A stretch of 64,000 bases of DNA from NCBI RefSeq assembly GCF_009184635.1, contig NZ_WELI01000001.1:930001-994000 (forward strand). The letters run 5' to 3'. Numbering within the stretch: position 1 is the first letter of the stretch; each line of letters opens with the position of its first letter. The notes beneath the pieces are model-generated. The model did not search any database. It saw only the letters and a list, made by a program, of their open reading frames with translations, and was not told the DNA's origin. The position numbers and the translations under genes were made by a program. Source of the DNA: Rudanella paleaurantiibacter (lineage in GTDB: Bacteria; Bacteroidota; Bacteroidia; Cytophagales; Spirosomataceae). This document shows, piece after piece, positions 27,316 through 35,976 of the stretch.

Positions 27316-28092
27316 ATGAAAGAACCCTTACAACTCTTGCTGGTTGAAGATGATTTGTTGATTGCCGATGTTATTGAAAACGAACTGAACCGGGCCGGTT
27401 TTCAGGTAGGTGCAGTAGCCCACACCGCTGAGGAGGCTATGTTGTTTCTGGAAAACAACCGGTTCGACCTCGCCTTGATCGACATTAACCTCGACCCCCT
27501 CTCGGCGGGCGATGGCGTGGCCGTGGCGCAGGCACTGCTCCTGACGCAACCCATTCCGTTTATCTACCTGACCGGCGTCACCATCAGCACGGACCCGGCT
27601 ACCTTTGAGCGGGCCAAAATGACTCGACCGGCGGCTTTTCTGAACAAACCATTCCGAACCGACGAACTGATTGGCCAAATCGAACTGGCGGTGTCGAACC
27701 ATAAGCCAGGAGAGTTCCCACCGGCCCCCGAACCCGAGGAGCCCGTTTACCTGCCCATTCGGAACGGATTCAGCCGGGTCAGTCAGATGGAGATCTTTTG
27801 TCTGGAGGCTGCCCGCAACTTTACTACCGTGTACCTGACCCGCGAAGCCGCCGAACGGATCATGACACCCAACGGTGGGCAGGCCGTAATCGTGACTGGA
27901 AATCTGAGTTATGTGAACCGGTATTTGTCGCCCCGGTTGTTCTATCGGCTCGATAAGTCGCTTGTAATCAATCTAAAACATATAGATCGAGTAGAGAAAG
28001 AGCAGATTTGGGTAGGTGGCCGTACGGTTGCCATTAAAGAAGGGGCCCGCAAAGAGCTCCTGAAGCGGTTGCCAGTCATTCGAACCCGGTAG
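27316..28092 (+). CDS. LytTR-family response regulator
   Basis: The product is 258 aa, starting at ATG 27316 (MKEPLQLLLVEDD). The receiver domain has acidic residues Glu11-Asp13, phospho-acceptor Asp56 (LALIDINLD) and the conserved Lys in LNKPF (about residue 115). A short Pro/Glu-rich linker (PPAPEPEEP) leads to a LytTR domain from about residue 145 (ISQMEIFCLEAARNFTTVYL-type segment). It most likely receives phosphate from the HisKA_2 kinase encoded directly upstream. The target genes are not known. Confidence 0.9.
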   Translation: MKEPLQLLLVEDDLLIADVIENELNRAGFQVGAVAHTAEEAMLFLENNRFDLALIDINLDPLSAGDGVAVAQALLLTQPIPFIYLTGVTISTDPATFERAKMTRPAAFLNKPFRTDELIGQIELAVSNHKPGEFPPAPEPEEPVYLPIRNGFSRVSQMEIFCLEAARNFTTVYLTREAAERIMTPNGGQAVIVTGNLSYVNRYLSPRLFYRLDKSLVINLKHIDRVEKEQIWVGGRTVAIKEGARKELLKRLPVIRTR

Positions 28093-28169
28093 CGAATGGG
28101 GTAGGGGCAGGCCCGGATGTAGCGGACATTTTTCTGACAAACGGTACGTACCCAACCGCGCAGAGTGGT

Positions 28170-28177
28170 TATCTTTG
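28170..28177 (+). promoter_or_regulatory. Bacteroidota -7 promoter box for glmM
   Basis: TATCTTTG matches TAnnTTTG and lies 33 bp before the GTG start of glmM, so the leader would be about 27 nt. No good -33 element is visible. Confidence 0.5.
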
Positions 28178-28210
28178 CCGATTCACAGACGACTTTTTTA
28201 ACCGATTCAC

Positions 28211-29635
28211 GTGGCATTAATTAAATCTATCTCCGGGATTCGCGGAACGATTGGGGGGCGCAGCGGAGAAGGTCTGACACCGTTGGACGTTGTAAAATTT
28301 ACGGCTGCTTTCGGCCAGTGGCTTCGCCAGCGGGCAACGACACTGGGCAACAACACGGCCCCAACCGTCGTGATTGGCCGCGATGCCCGACTGTCGGGCG
28401 AAATGGTGTCGCGAATTGTGTCGGCCACCTTGCAGGGGTTGGGTATCAACGTCGTTGACCTCGGTCTGTCGACTACCCCCACCGTTGAGCTGGCCGTTCC
28501 TGCCGAAAACGCAGCGGGCGGCATCATTCTCACGGCCAGTCATAACCCCATCCAGTGGAATGCCCTCAAGCTCCTCAACGAGAAAGGGGAATTTATCTCT
28601 GGCGACGATGGCGCGGAGGTACTCGCTATTGCCGAGGCCGAAGCCATCGACTTTGCCGAAGTGCGCAAGCTGGGGAGCTATCGCACCGACGATACGTACC
28701 TCCAGAAGCACATTGACCAGATTCTGGCCCTGCCGCTCGTAGACCGGGAGGCCATTGCAGCTCGGAACTTCCGAATCGCAGTCGACGCCGTTAACTCAAC
28801 CGGTGGCATTGCGGTGCCCATGCTGTTACAAGCGTTGGGGGTCGAAACCATTACGAAACTGCATTGTGAACCCACGGGGAACTTCGCGCACAACCCGGAG
28901 CCATTGCCCGAAAACCTGACCGATATTATCAATCTAACCCGGAAAGATAATATTGATCTCGGCATTGTGGTTGACCCCGATGTGGACCGGCTGGCCTTGA
29001 TTTGCGAAGATGGTTCACCGTTTGGCGAAGAGTACACCCTGGTAGCTGTGGCCGATTATGTGCTTAAAAACCGGCCGGCCGATGGACGGGCGGGCAATAC
29101 GGTCTCGAACCTGTCGAGTACGGTGGCCCTGCGCGACGTAACCCGTAAAGCCGGTGGTGAGCATTTTGCGTCGGCCGTGGGTGAGGTGAATGTAGTCGAA
29201 ATGATGAAAGCCAACGATGCTGTAATCGGGGGCGAGGGCAACGGTGGGGTCATCTATCCCGACTTGCACTACGGGCGCGACGCGCTGGTAGGCATTGCTC
29301 TGTTTTTGAGCCATTTGGCTAAGTTTGGCAAGTCGGCTTCGATTTTGCGCCGGACGTATCCGAGCTATTACATCTCGAAAAACAAAATTGAACTGACGCC
29401 AACCATCGACGTGGATTCGGTGCTGGAACGTATCAAGTCGAAGTATTCGCGCAACCCGATCAATACCATCGATGGCGTGAAAATCGAGTTCGATCGGGAG
29501 TGGGTACACCTGCGTAAGTCGAACACCGAGCCGATTATTCGGATTTACTCCGAATCGGACACGCTCTCGACAGCCGAACACCTCGCCAGTAAAATCATCT
29601 CCGACATTAAGGAGGTGATTTCCGAAAAGCGGTAG
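28211..29635 (+). CDS. glmM: Phosphoglucosamine mutase / phosphohexomutase
   Basis: The product is 474 aa and belongs to the alpha-D-phosphohexomutase superfamily. It probably converts glucosamine-6-phosphate to glucosamine-1-phosphate for peptidoglycan precursors. Motifs are SISGIRGTIGG at the N-terminus, TASHNP with phosphoserine Ser110, the metal loop DPDVDRLAL, the sugar-binding EGNGG, and a phosphate-binding SNTEPIIRIY. The start is a GTG at 28211, supported by the family N-terminus and the promoter box 34 bp upstream. Distinguishing GlmM from a phosphomannomutase by sequence alone is uncertain. Confidence 0.88.
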   Translation: MALIKSISGIRGTIGGRSGEGLTPLDVVKFTAAFGQWLRQRATTLGNNTAPTVVIGRDARLSGEMVSRIVSATLQGLGINVVDLGLSTTPTVELAVPAENAAGGIILTASHNPIQWNALKLLNEKGEFISGDDGAEVLAIAEAEAIDFAEVRKLGSYRTDDTYLQKHIDQILALPLVDREAIAARNFRIAVDAVNSTGGIAVPMLLQALGVETITKLHCEPTGNFAHNPEPLPENLTDIINLTRKDNIDLGIVVDPDVDRLALICEDGSPFGEEYTLVAVADYVLKNRPADGRAGNTVSNLSSTVALRDVTRKAGGEHFASAVGEVNVVEMMKANDAVIGGEGNGGVIYPDLHYGRDALVGIALFLSHLAKFGKSASILRRTYPSYYISKNKIELTPTIDVDSVLERIKSKYSRNPINTIDGVKIEFDREWVHLRKSNTEPIIRIYSESDTLSTAEHLASKIISDIKEVISEKR

Positions 29636-29655
29636 GCGTTCGCGCCCCTGGATTC

Positions 29656-29690
29656 AAAAAAGACCCTACCTGGAGAGGCAGGGTCTTTTT
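29656..29690. terminator. Bidirectional terminator between glmM and the DUF1648 gene
   Basis: AAAAAGACCCT (29657-29667) pairs with AGGGTCTTTTT (29680-29690), with an A run on one side and a T run on the other. It overlaps the stop codon of the convergent minus-strand gene. Confidence 0.8.
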
Positions 29691-30177
29691 ATTGGTTTTG
29701 GATCGATTGCCAGAGATAATACCCAATTACTGCAAACAACCCGCCTATGAGTACTCCGGTTGACAGGAATGACGGCATTTGGGTGCTGCCCAGGGCCAGC
29801 TGGCAAATTTCGAATTGCATAACCGCCATCAGTAAAGCCAGAACTAAACTGATTGCGGCCATCATTTGATACGCGAGCCGAATTTGTTTGTCGCGGTTTT
29901 CGGGGGTAATCTTCACCGGCATGTTAAACGACTCGGCCGGAGCCACTTCCCGAATCAGGAGCAGAAAGGCAATAGTTCCTGTGATGAGACCCGGCCCCAG
30001 AAAAACAGTCTGTTTGCTACCCCAGCCATTAGGCGTTCCGGCCAGATCAACGTGAATGGCCATACGGTCGGGGAGGTTGGGGTACACATACACCGTAGCG
30101 GCCCAGGTGAGCAGCACTACCAGCCCGGTAAGGCGATACAATAGGCGTTCAGAACCAGAAACCGGGGGCGTTTTCAT
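29689..30177 (-). CDS. DUF1648-domain membrane protein
   Basis: The product is 162 aa. I chose the ATG at 30177 (MKTPPVSGS). The frame to 30243 overlaps the upstream gene. Four membrane helices are apparent at about residues 16-34, 63-80, 106-124 and 136-154. The DUF1648 signature is seen around YPNLPDRMAIHVDLAGTPNG. The family occurs near small membrane regulators such as SdpI, but no function is assigned here. It is the last gene of a tight minus-strand run behind the carboxylase. Confidence 0.75.
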   Translation of the reverse strand: MKTPPVSGSERLLYRLTGLVVLLTWAATVYVYPNLPDRMAIHVDLAGTPNGWGSKQTVFLGPGLITGTIAFLLLIREVAPAESFNMPVKITPENRDKQIRLAYQMMAAISLVLALLMAVMQFEICQLALGSTQMPSFLSTGVLIGGLFAVIGYYLWQSIQNQ

Positions 30178-30178
30178 T

Positions 30179-30484
30179 CTATCGAGTGTATTTACGAAGT
30201 CCGTACATATAGCCGACAATAGCCAGCTGAGAACCCAGTACAAACAGGATCATCACCCCGATTTGGCCGTTCTGCGTGGTGGTTTGTTGTGCTAGGTACC
30301 CGCATAAAACCGCGTAAACGCCCAGCCCTATGAGGAAAATACCGGCAAACCGGGCCAGTCCGTCATGGTCTTTTACATCGAGGTTGTTTACGTTAGATAG
30401 CCACGACGTGAGTTTAAACCGCCAGATGGCGAGGCCCAGCAAGGCCAGGATGCTGCCGATCAGGGAATACATTATCAACAACAT
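30179..30484 (-). CDS. DUF3784-like small membrane protein
   Basis: The product is 101 aa with three membrane helices (about residues 2-20, 47-66 and 75-93). The segment KDHDGLARFAGIFLIGLGVY resembles DUF3784 proteins. The function is unknown. Its stop is one base before the start of the DUF1648 gene and its start is 7 bp after the 36-codon ORF, so the genes are almost certainly co-transcribed. Two in-frame ATGs (30484 and 30472) are possible starts. Confidence 0.7.
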   Translation of the reverse strand: MLLIMYSLIGSILALLGLAIWRFKLTSWLSNVNNLDVKDHDGLARFAGIFLIGLGVYAVLCGYLAQQTTTQNGQIGVMILFVLGSQLAIVGYMYGLRKYTR

Positions 30485-30491
30485 AGGCTAC

Positions 30492-30602
30492 TCAGCTAAA
30501 CACCGTAGAGAGCCAGCCGACGAGCAGGGCAAATCCGAGAATGATCAGAAAGCCAATCAGGAATGTTTGGGCAACACTGCCTTTGGGGCGCGTAGATGGC
30601 AT
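30492..30602 (-). CDS. 36-aa single-span membrane peptide
   Basis: An ATG at 30602 opens 36 codons to TGA at 30494-30492. The peptide starts MPSTRPKGS and then has one long hydrophobic helix (FLIGFLIILGFALLVGWL). The start lies 3 bp after the carboxylase stop and the end 7 bp before the next gene, which fits a translationally coupled gene. No family is recognised. A role as a small subunit of the carboxylase cannot be claimed from sequence. Confidence 0.6.
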   Translation of the reverse strand: MPSTRPKGSVAQTFLIGFLIILGFALLVGWLSTVFS

Positions 30603-30605
30603 AGG

Positions 30606-32174
30606 TTACAGCGGTATGTTTCCGTGTTTTTTGCGGGGTAACGTGGCTACTTTGTTTTCGAGCATTTTAAACGCCCGGATGAGCTTATGCCGGGTTTCGC
30701 GCGGGTAAATTACCTCGTCGATGTAGCCGCGGTGGGCAGCCCGGTAGGGGTTCGCAAACTTCTCGGTGTACTCCTGTACTTTCTCCTGAAGTTTGGCCTG
30801 CGGGTCTTCAGCTTCGGCAATTTCGCGTTTAAAGATAATCTCGGCGGCTCCGCTGGCACCCATCACGGCAATCTCGGCCGAGGGCCAGGCGTAGTTCAGG
30901 TCGGCCCCGATGTGCTTAGAGTTCATCACGTCGTAAGCTCCGCCGTAGGCTTTGCGGGTAATCACCGTAACGCGGGGCACCGTAGCCTCGCAGAACGCAT
31001 AAAGCAGCTTGGCGCCGTTGGTAATAATGGCGTTCCACTCCTGATCGGTGCCGGGCAAAAAGCCGGGTACGTCTTCGAGTACCAGCAGCGGGATGTTAAA
31101 CGAATCGCAGAAGCGTACAAACCGGGCGGCTTTGGTGCTGGCGTTAATGTCGAGTACGCCCGCCAGTACGGCCGGTTGGTTGCCTACTACGCCGATGCTC
31201 CGGCCCGCCATCCGGGCAAAGCCCACCACAATGTTCTCGGCGAAGTTTTTGTGTACTTCCAGAAAACTGCCGGGGTCCACCAGTTCGTCGATCACTTCAC
31301 GCATGTCGTACGGCTGGTTGGGGTTGTCGGGAATGATGCTGTCCAGTGCCGGGCGCATCTCGCCATCGCCCGATCCACCTGCCTCGTAAGGCAGCATAGG
31401 AGGCTCATCTTCGCAGTTTTGCGGCATGTAGCTCAGTAACTGCTTAATGTGCTCAATACAGGCTACTTCGTTGGCGCAGGCAAAGTGCGTAACGCCCGAC
31501 TTGGTGCTGTGCGTGCTGGCCCCGCCCAGTTCTTCCGACGTTACCTCTTCGTGGGTTACCGTTTTTACCACGTTAGGGCCTGTCACAAACATATAACTGG
31601 TGTTTTCGACCATCAGGATAAAGTCGGTGATGGCGGGCGAATACACGGCTCCACCCGCGCAGGGTCCCATAATGGCCGAAATTTGCGGGATCACGCCCGA
31701 TGCCAGTGTGTTGCGGTAGAAAATGTCGGCGTAACCAGCCAACGAAAGCACCCCCTCCTGAATCCGGGCTCCGCCCGAATCGTTGAGACCAATAACGGGT
31801 GCCCCGTTTTTCATGGCGAGGTCCATGATCTTACAAATCTTTTCGGCATGGGTTTCTGATAGGGCCCCGCCAAAAACCGTGAAATCCTGCGCAAACACGT
31901 ACACCAGCCGACCATCAACCGTACCATAGCCAGTCACAACCCCATCGCCGAGGTAGTATTCCTTATCGAGCCCAAAATCTTTGGTCCGGTGCATCACAAA
32001 CTTGCCCGTTTCTTCAAACGAGCCTTCGTCGAGGAGGAGGGCGATGCGTTCGCGGGCAGTGAGCTTCCCTTTTTTATGCTGGGCGTCGATGCGTTTCTGG
32101 CCGCCACCCAGTAGGGCTTCGGCGTTTTTCCGGTCGAGCGTTTCGGTTGCAGTGGGTTTGCTTATGGTGTCCAT
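30606..32174 (-). CDS. Acyl-CoA carboxylase, carboxyltransferase (beta) subunit
   Basis: The product is 522 aa, starting at ATG 32174 (MDTISKP). It has the two crotonase-like halves of a propionyl/methylmalonyl-CoA carboxyltransferase. The first contains [13 protein letters not shown] and [12 protein letters not shown] (biotin/acyl oxyanion holes). The second contains [11 protein letters not shown] and the [18 protein letters not shown] segment. It transfers carboxyl from carboxybiotin to an acyl-CoA, most likely propionyl-CoA. The biotin carboxylase partner is not in this window. A promoter box lies at 32252-32259. Three small membrane-protein genes follow in the same direction. Confidence 0.9.
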   Translation of the reverse strand: MDTISKPTATETLDRKNAEALLGGGQKRIDAQHKKGKLTARERIALLLDEGSFEETGKFVMHRTKDFGLDKEYYLGDGVVTGYGTVDGRLVYVFAQDFTVFGGALSETHAEKICKIMDLAMKNGAPVIGLNDSGGARIQEGVLSLAGYADIFYRNTLASGVIPQISAIMGPCAGGAVYSPAITDFILMVENTSYMFVTGPNVVKTVTHEEVTSEELGGASTHSTKSGVTHFACANEVACIEHIKQLLSYMPQNCEDEPPMLPYEAGGSGDGEMRPALDSIIPDNPNQPYDMREVIDELVDPGSFLEVHKNFAENIVVGFARMAGRSIGVVGNQPAVLAGVLDINASTKAARFVRFCDSFNIPLLVLEDVPGFLPGTDQEWNAIITNGAKLLYAFCEATVPRVTVITRKAYGGAYDVMNSKHIGADLNYAWPSAEIAVMGASGAAEIIFKREIAEAEDPQAKLQEKVQEYTEKFANPYRAAHRGYIDEVIYPRETRHKLIRAFKMLENKVATLPRKKHGNIPL

Positions 32175-32251
32175 GCAGAGCGTTTTTCGAAGTTTGTGCA
32201 AGCGTAATTCGGTCGGGGGTGGGTTGGTTTACCCACCGACTATCGTCGAAG

Positions 32252-32280
32252 CAAAGTTAAATTTTCTGAGCCGATTACAA
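32252..32280 (-). promoter_or_regulatory. Promoter for the carboxylase operon
   Basis: On the minus strand a TTG (32280-32278) is followed, after 18 bp, by TAACTTTG (32259-32252). This matches the Bacteroidota -33/-7 pattern. The expected transcript start is about 70 bp before the gene. Confidence 0.55.
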
Positions 32281-32330
32281 CCCTTTGACCTGCTTTTGTA
32301 TCTTCAATACAACCTTTTTTATCGATAGCT

Positions 32331-32879
32331 ATGCCCTTACTACCTCACAAAACAATGCGTTGGCTCCTGCTGGGTATTCCCCTGCTCGATGCCTGCACCA
32401 ATAACCAGGTGTCTCCGCCGGGGCAAACTACCGACAACCGCCCTATTTACCGCCCTATCTACGGCTCGTACGAGTCGGTGCGCAACGTTCGGACCATGGC
32501 TGTGCAGCCCATCCGGCAGGCGGGCAAAATTTACCTGAAAGATGGCTTCCTGTTTGTGAATGAGGTGGGGGCGGGTGTCCATATTGTCGACAATCGGAAC
32601 CCCGAGAGACCGGTGCCTGTATCCTTTGTGAGTATTCCGGGAGCCCGTGAACTGGCCGTTAAAGACAGTATTCTGTACGCCGACAATACCGTTGACCTTG
32701 TGGCGCTCAACATTGCCAATCCGCTGAATGTACGTCTGGTAAAACGCATCGAGAACGCGTATCCGGTTACGGCGTATCCGCCTATGCGCAATGTTCGGTT
32801 TGAGTGTCCTGATCCGGCAAAAGGGTTAGTGGTGGGCTGGCAGCGCAGCGAAAACGAATCGGCTAAATGCTGGCGATAA
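32331..32879 (+). CDS. LVIVD-repeat lipoprotein
   Basis: The product is 182 aa. The lipoprotein signal has lipobox LLDAC (Cys22). The segments VHIVDNRNPERPVPV and LVALNIANPLNVRLV are typical LVIVD propeller-like repeats, in which a value is stated and then named after a domain-like N-P pair. Two in-frame starts (32331 and 32355) exist, and the second gives a shorter signal. The next gene, 16 bp downstream, encodes a longer lipoprotein of the same kind, so this is a paralogous pair. The function is unknown. Confidence 0.75.
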   Translation: MPLLPHKTMRWLLLGIPLLDACTNNQVSPPGQTTDNRPIYRPIYGSYESVRNVRTMAVQPIRQAGKIYLKDGFLFVNEVGAGVHIVDNRNPERPVPVSFVSIPGARELAVKDSILYADNTVDLVALNIANPLNVRLVKRIENAYPVTAYPPMRNVRFECPDPAKGLVVGWQRSENESAKCWR

Positions 32880-32895
32880 CTGGACAAATGGAACC

Positions 32896-33669
32896 ATGAG
32901 AACACTCTGTATTTGCATACTCGCCCTAGTCATGAGCGGGGCTGGCTGCTCGGGCGATTTTGGCCTGAGCAAAAGTGAAAACTCGGCCACGCCAGGGGCT
33001 GGTATCGGCGGGTCGACGGCCCGGTTTACCCTTCTCGACAATACGCTTTACGTGGTTAATAGTACAACACTGCGGGCCTACGACGTGAGTAATAGCATGA
33101 ATCCCATACCCGGTCGGCAGACCAAGTTGGGGTTCGGAATCGAGACGATTTTTCCATATTCTGGAAACCTGTTTATCGGTACGCAGACCGGAATGCTTAT
33201 TTATGATGCTTCCCGGCCGGGCGATCCGCGGTATCTGAGCACCTACACGCACGTGCTCAGTTGCGATCCCGTGGTGGTGCAGGGCACCTTGGCCTACGTG
33301 ACGCTGCGTAGTGGTGCCGATTGCCGAAACAACGCGGTGGCGGCCAATCTGCTGGAAGTAATTGATGTGAGCAATCTGCAGGCTCCGCGCATTATCCGGT
33401 CGATTCCGATGATTAACCCGCGCGGCCTCGGCGTAGACGGCGACGTACTGTTTGTGTGCGAGGGCGATTCGGGTTTGAAAATGTTCGACCTCACGAACCC
33501 AACAGCCCCCAGGCTGATGCAGCATCTGGAAGGGGTACGCTCGTACGATGTCATTCCGAACCGCGATGTTCTTATCGTAACGGGTAAAGACGGTATTTAT
33601 CAGTACAGTTATGCCGACCGCAAGCAGTTGAAGCTACTCAGCAAACTGGCAATTGAACCGCTGGCATGA
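32896..33669 (+). CDS. LVIVD-repeat lipoprotein, paralogue of the preceding gene
   Basis: The product is 257 aa with lipobox SGAGC (Cys18). LVIVD-like units recur: LRAYDVSNSMNPIP, MLIYDASRPGDPRYL, LEVIDVSNLQAPRII and LKMFDLTNPTAPRLM. These repeats are thought to form a beta-propeller at the cell surface. Its stop overlaps the ATG of the next gene by 4 bp (ATGA), so the genes are translated together. The ligand is unknown. Confidence 0.8.
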   Translation: MRTLCICILALVMSGAGCSGDFGLSKSENSATPGAGIGGSTARFTLLDNTLYVVNSTTLRAYDVSNSMNPIPGRQTKLGFGIETIFPYSGNLFIGTQTGMLIYDASRPGDPRYLSTYTHVLSCDPVVVQGTLAYVTLRSGADCRNNAVAANLLEVIDVSNLQAPRIIRSIPMINPRGLGVDGDVLFVCEGDSGLKMFDLTNPTAPRLMQHLEGVRSYDVIPNRDVLIVTGKDGIYQYSYADRKQLKLLSKLAIEPLA

Positions 33670-34460
33670 GAGCATTCATTCTCGTTGGGTTTGGGGGGCT
33701 ATTGCTCCTGACCCGCCCCGTGTGGGCTCAGTTTCCGGTTACGGATAGTTTCGACCGACCGACGGAGCGTATTGATACCGTGCGGGTTGAAGGGTTACGG
33801 AAAGCCCCTGGATGGGTTGTGAAATGGAACCCGCTGGCCATGATCGATTTTGATAGCCGTTACCAGTTCGATGTGGAGCGTATGGTGGGCCGTCGCTATA
33901 GTATACAGGGCGGGGTAGGGTACGGAAATGAACGAATCCAGATCGCCAAACAAGTTGATAATCGGTTCCGGGAGCGAGAAGTTTGGCGAACGCAGCTGGA
34001 GGGCCGCCTGTACACCGACCGCGATTTGCCCCAAAACCGTTGGCGCCGGGTTCGAACCGTTACCCAGACGCCGTTGGGTAATTATCTGGCCATCAATACA
34101 TTCTACAAACAGGTAAACGCGCCTTTTGAGGGTACCTTAGCGCGTGGGTGCGACGATGGAAGCTGTCAGTTTTTTGAGCGCTACAGCGCCCGGGCGGTTC
34201 GTTACGTGATGGGGGCGCACCTCAAAATGGGGCATCAGGGGTCGATTCAGGTATCGCCCAATAACAATCGACTGCTGTTAGATGTGTACGCCGGTATTGG
34301 TATCCGCTGGCGGTGGTTCAGGCAGTTCGGTATCCCGAATTACGAAGATGCCCGCCCGGAGTTTATTGATGCCGACCGCGACTTGACCTCGGAGTGGTCG
34401 CTTCAGCGGGGTCGGTTTCCGAGTTTAATGCTTGGTTTACAAATAGGTTACACCTTGTGA
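33666..34460 (+). CDS. Hypothetical secreted protein, possible outer-membrane beta-barrel
   Basis: The product is 264 aa with a signal peptide ending near VWAQF (about residue 22). The mature part has the alternating strand pattern of a small barrel (YSIQGGVGYGNERIQ, RYVMGAHLKMGHQGSI, LLLDVYAGIGIRWRW) and ends in SLMLGLQIGYTL, an aromatic-terminated last strand. It overlaps the upstream lipoprotein gene by 4 bp. The next gene encodes a smaller protein of the same general type. No named family is certain. Confidence 0.65.
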   Translation: MRAFILVGFGGLLLLTRPVWAQFPVTDSFDRPTERIDTVRVEGLRKAPGWVVKWNPLAMIDFDSRYQFDVERMVGRRYSIQGGVGYGNERIQIAKQVDNRFREREVWRTQLEGRLYTDRDLPQNRWRRVRTVTQTPLGNYLAINTFYKQVNAPFEGTLARGCDDGSCQFFERYSARAVRYVMGAHLKMGHQGSIQVSPNNNRLLLDVYAGIGIRWRWFRQFGIPNYEDARPEFIDADRDLTSEWSLQRGRFPSLMLGLQIGYTL

Positions 34461-34473
34461 GTTTGGTTGTGCT

Positions 34474-35115
34474 ATGAAACTGTTTATTTGCCTTTTACTC
34501 TTGTTGCCGGCTTTAGCCTGGGGGCAGGATACCCTGCCAGCGCGGGTAAGCCCCGGACCGGTACTGAAATTAGCCCCGCTGAGTCTGATTAGCCCCGACC
34601 CTACGGTGCAGGCCGCTATCGAGTTGCCGCTTACGTCGCGGCTGAGCGTACAGCCCGGAATCGGTATAGGAGCATTTCAGGTTGGGCCGGGTGTTCGGGT
34701 AGGTACGGCTTCAGAGTCGGTACAGGCGCGTACCGAAATTCGGTACTACATTAGCCCGGCACTGGGTGGAAAACTCAAATCGGGGCGCTCGCCCGGCGGC
34801 TTTTATGTAGCTGGTGAGGGGGCACTCGCCCGGCAAAAACTCAAAGTCCCCCGCGAGGGTGCTTTGTCGGCCGCCGAAATGGCGCAGGTAAACCGGCATA
34901 TTTATGGCTTGAACGCCAAAGTTGGCTATCAACAGGCCCCCATTGCAAAGTTACCCCGGTTTATTGTCGATGTGTATGTGGGCGTGGGGTATCGAATTGT
35001 GAGCGTCCGTCAGGTAGGTGGTACTGACAGCAGTACGCTGCACAAGCCGGGCGTCACGGCCGGGGTATCTATTGGCTGGATGATTAACTCGGGTAAAAAA
35101 ATACCTAAGAAATAA
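34474..35115 (+). CDS. Hypothetical secreted protein, barrel-like
   Basis: The product is 213 aa with a signal peptide ending at ALAWGQD (about residue 17). LKLAPLSLISPDPTVQAAIE and RLSVQPGIGIGAFQVGPGVR resemble the start of DUF3575-like outer-membrane barrels, and later segments alternate in the same way. It follows the previous barrel-like gene by 13 bp. The four genes 32331-35115 look like one operon of surface lipoproteins and barrels of unknown role. Confidence 0.65.
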   Translation: MKLFICLLLLLPALAWGQDTLPARVSPGPVLKLAPLSLISPDPTVQAAIELPLTSRLSVQPGIGIGAFQVGPGVRVGTASESVQARTEIRYYISPALGGKLKSGRSPGGFYVAGEGALARQKLKVPREGALSAAEMAQVNRHIYGLNAKVGYQQAPIAKLPRFIVDVYVGVGYRIVSVRQVGGTDSSTLHKPGVTAGVSIGWMINSGKKIPKK

Positions 35116-35208
35116 AGGCAACAAGAACAGATTATAAAACTACTTAAGGAGTAATACTACAGACGCAAACTGGTCGTTCATAAAAATGAACAAGTATTCA
35201 ATTGTTTT

Positions 35209-35817
35209 ATGAAAACAAACCATTTTGCTTACGTAGCATCATTATTATGCCTGGCAACGGCCTGCCAACCGCAGCAGGAACAGATTCTCACACAAACACC
35301 CCAGCCGGTAGCTTCTTCGATTTGGAAAGAGAATAACGAGACGCCCATTGTGCAAACCCCTCAGGCTGGCGGAAGCGGTCGGGTTGCAGCAGCCACAACG
35401 GTACAGCAACAAGAAATTCTGACGTATCTGAATCAGGCCCGTTCGAAGTCATGCCTTTGTGGATCAACCACATACCCCGCTACTACGCCCCTACAGCTCA
35501 ACACAAAACTCAACGCAGCCTCCGACAAGCATGCGGTTGATATGGCTACCTACAACTATTTCAGCCACACGGGTCGTGATGGGTCCCGGCCCTGGGATCG
35601 GATGACCCGTGAGGGGTATGTTTGGCGTACGGCTGGCGAAAATATCGCGGCTGGTTACACCACAACCCGGGCGGTGGTCGATGGGTGGCTGCGCTCACCG
35701 GGTCATTGTGCGAATATTATGAACCCGAACTTTAAAGAGGTAGGGGTTGGGTATGGATATAGTACTACCAGCACGTATAAACACTATTGGGTAACCGATT
35801 TCGGAACGCAGCTATAA
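35209..35817 (+). CDS. CAP-domain lipoprotein
   Basis: The product is 202 aa. The lipoprotein signal has lipobox LATAC (Cys19). A linker of about 50 residues rich in Gln, Thr and Pro precedes a CAP (SCP/PR-1-like) domain at about residues 66-200. Motifs are YLNQARSKS, LNAASDKHAVDMATYNYFSH with the conserved His, GENIAAGY with the conserved Glu, and GHCANIMNPNFKEVGVGY with the second His. Bacterial CAP proteins have been linked to protease-like or matrix-binding roles, but the activity is not settled. Confidence 0.88.
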   Translation: MKTNHFAYVASLLCLATACQPQQEQILTQTPQPVASSIWKENNETPIVQTPQAGGSGRVAAATTVQQQEILTYLNQARSKSCLCGSTTYPATTPLQLNTKLNAASDKHAVDMATYNYFSHTGRDGSRPWDRMTREGYVWRTAGENIAAGYTTTRAVVDGWLRSPGHCANIMNPNFKEVGVGYGYSTTSTYKHYWVTDFGTQL

Positions 35818-35904
35818 GCGAATCGCCGGCCGTACCACACACGATTCTACCCCATTTCCACGGCTACTGCTCTCGGTAATTGGCGTTAAAAGGATGTGAA
35901 AAAT

Positions 35905-35955
35905 AAACCGGTAGGGATGTCATCTGCTCAAATCAGATGACATCCCTACCGGTTT
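35905..35955. terminator. Perfect 22-bp-stem hairpin between convergent genes
   Basis: The arm at 35905-35926 (ending ATGTCATCTG) is perfectly complementary to 35934-35955, with a 7-nt loop CTCAAAT. It lies between the CAP lipoprotein gene and the convergent lipoprotein gene. A few T residues follow. It probably terminates both transcripts. Confidence 0.65.
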
Positions 35956-35976
35956 GCTTTGGAGATTATTTCCCGT

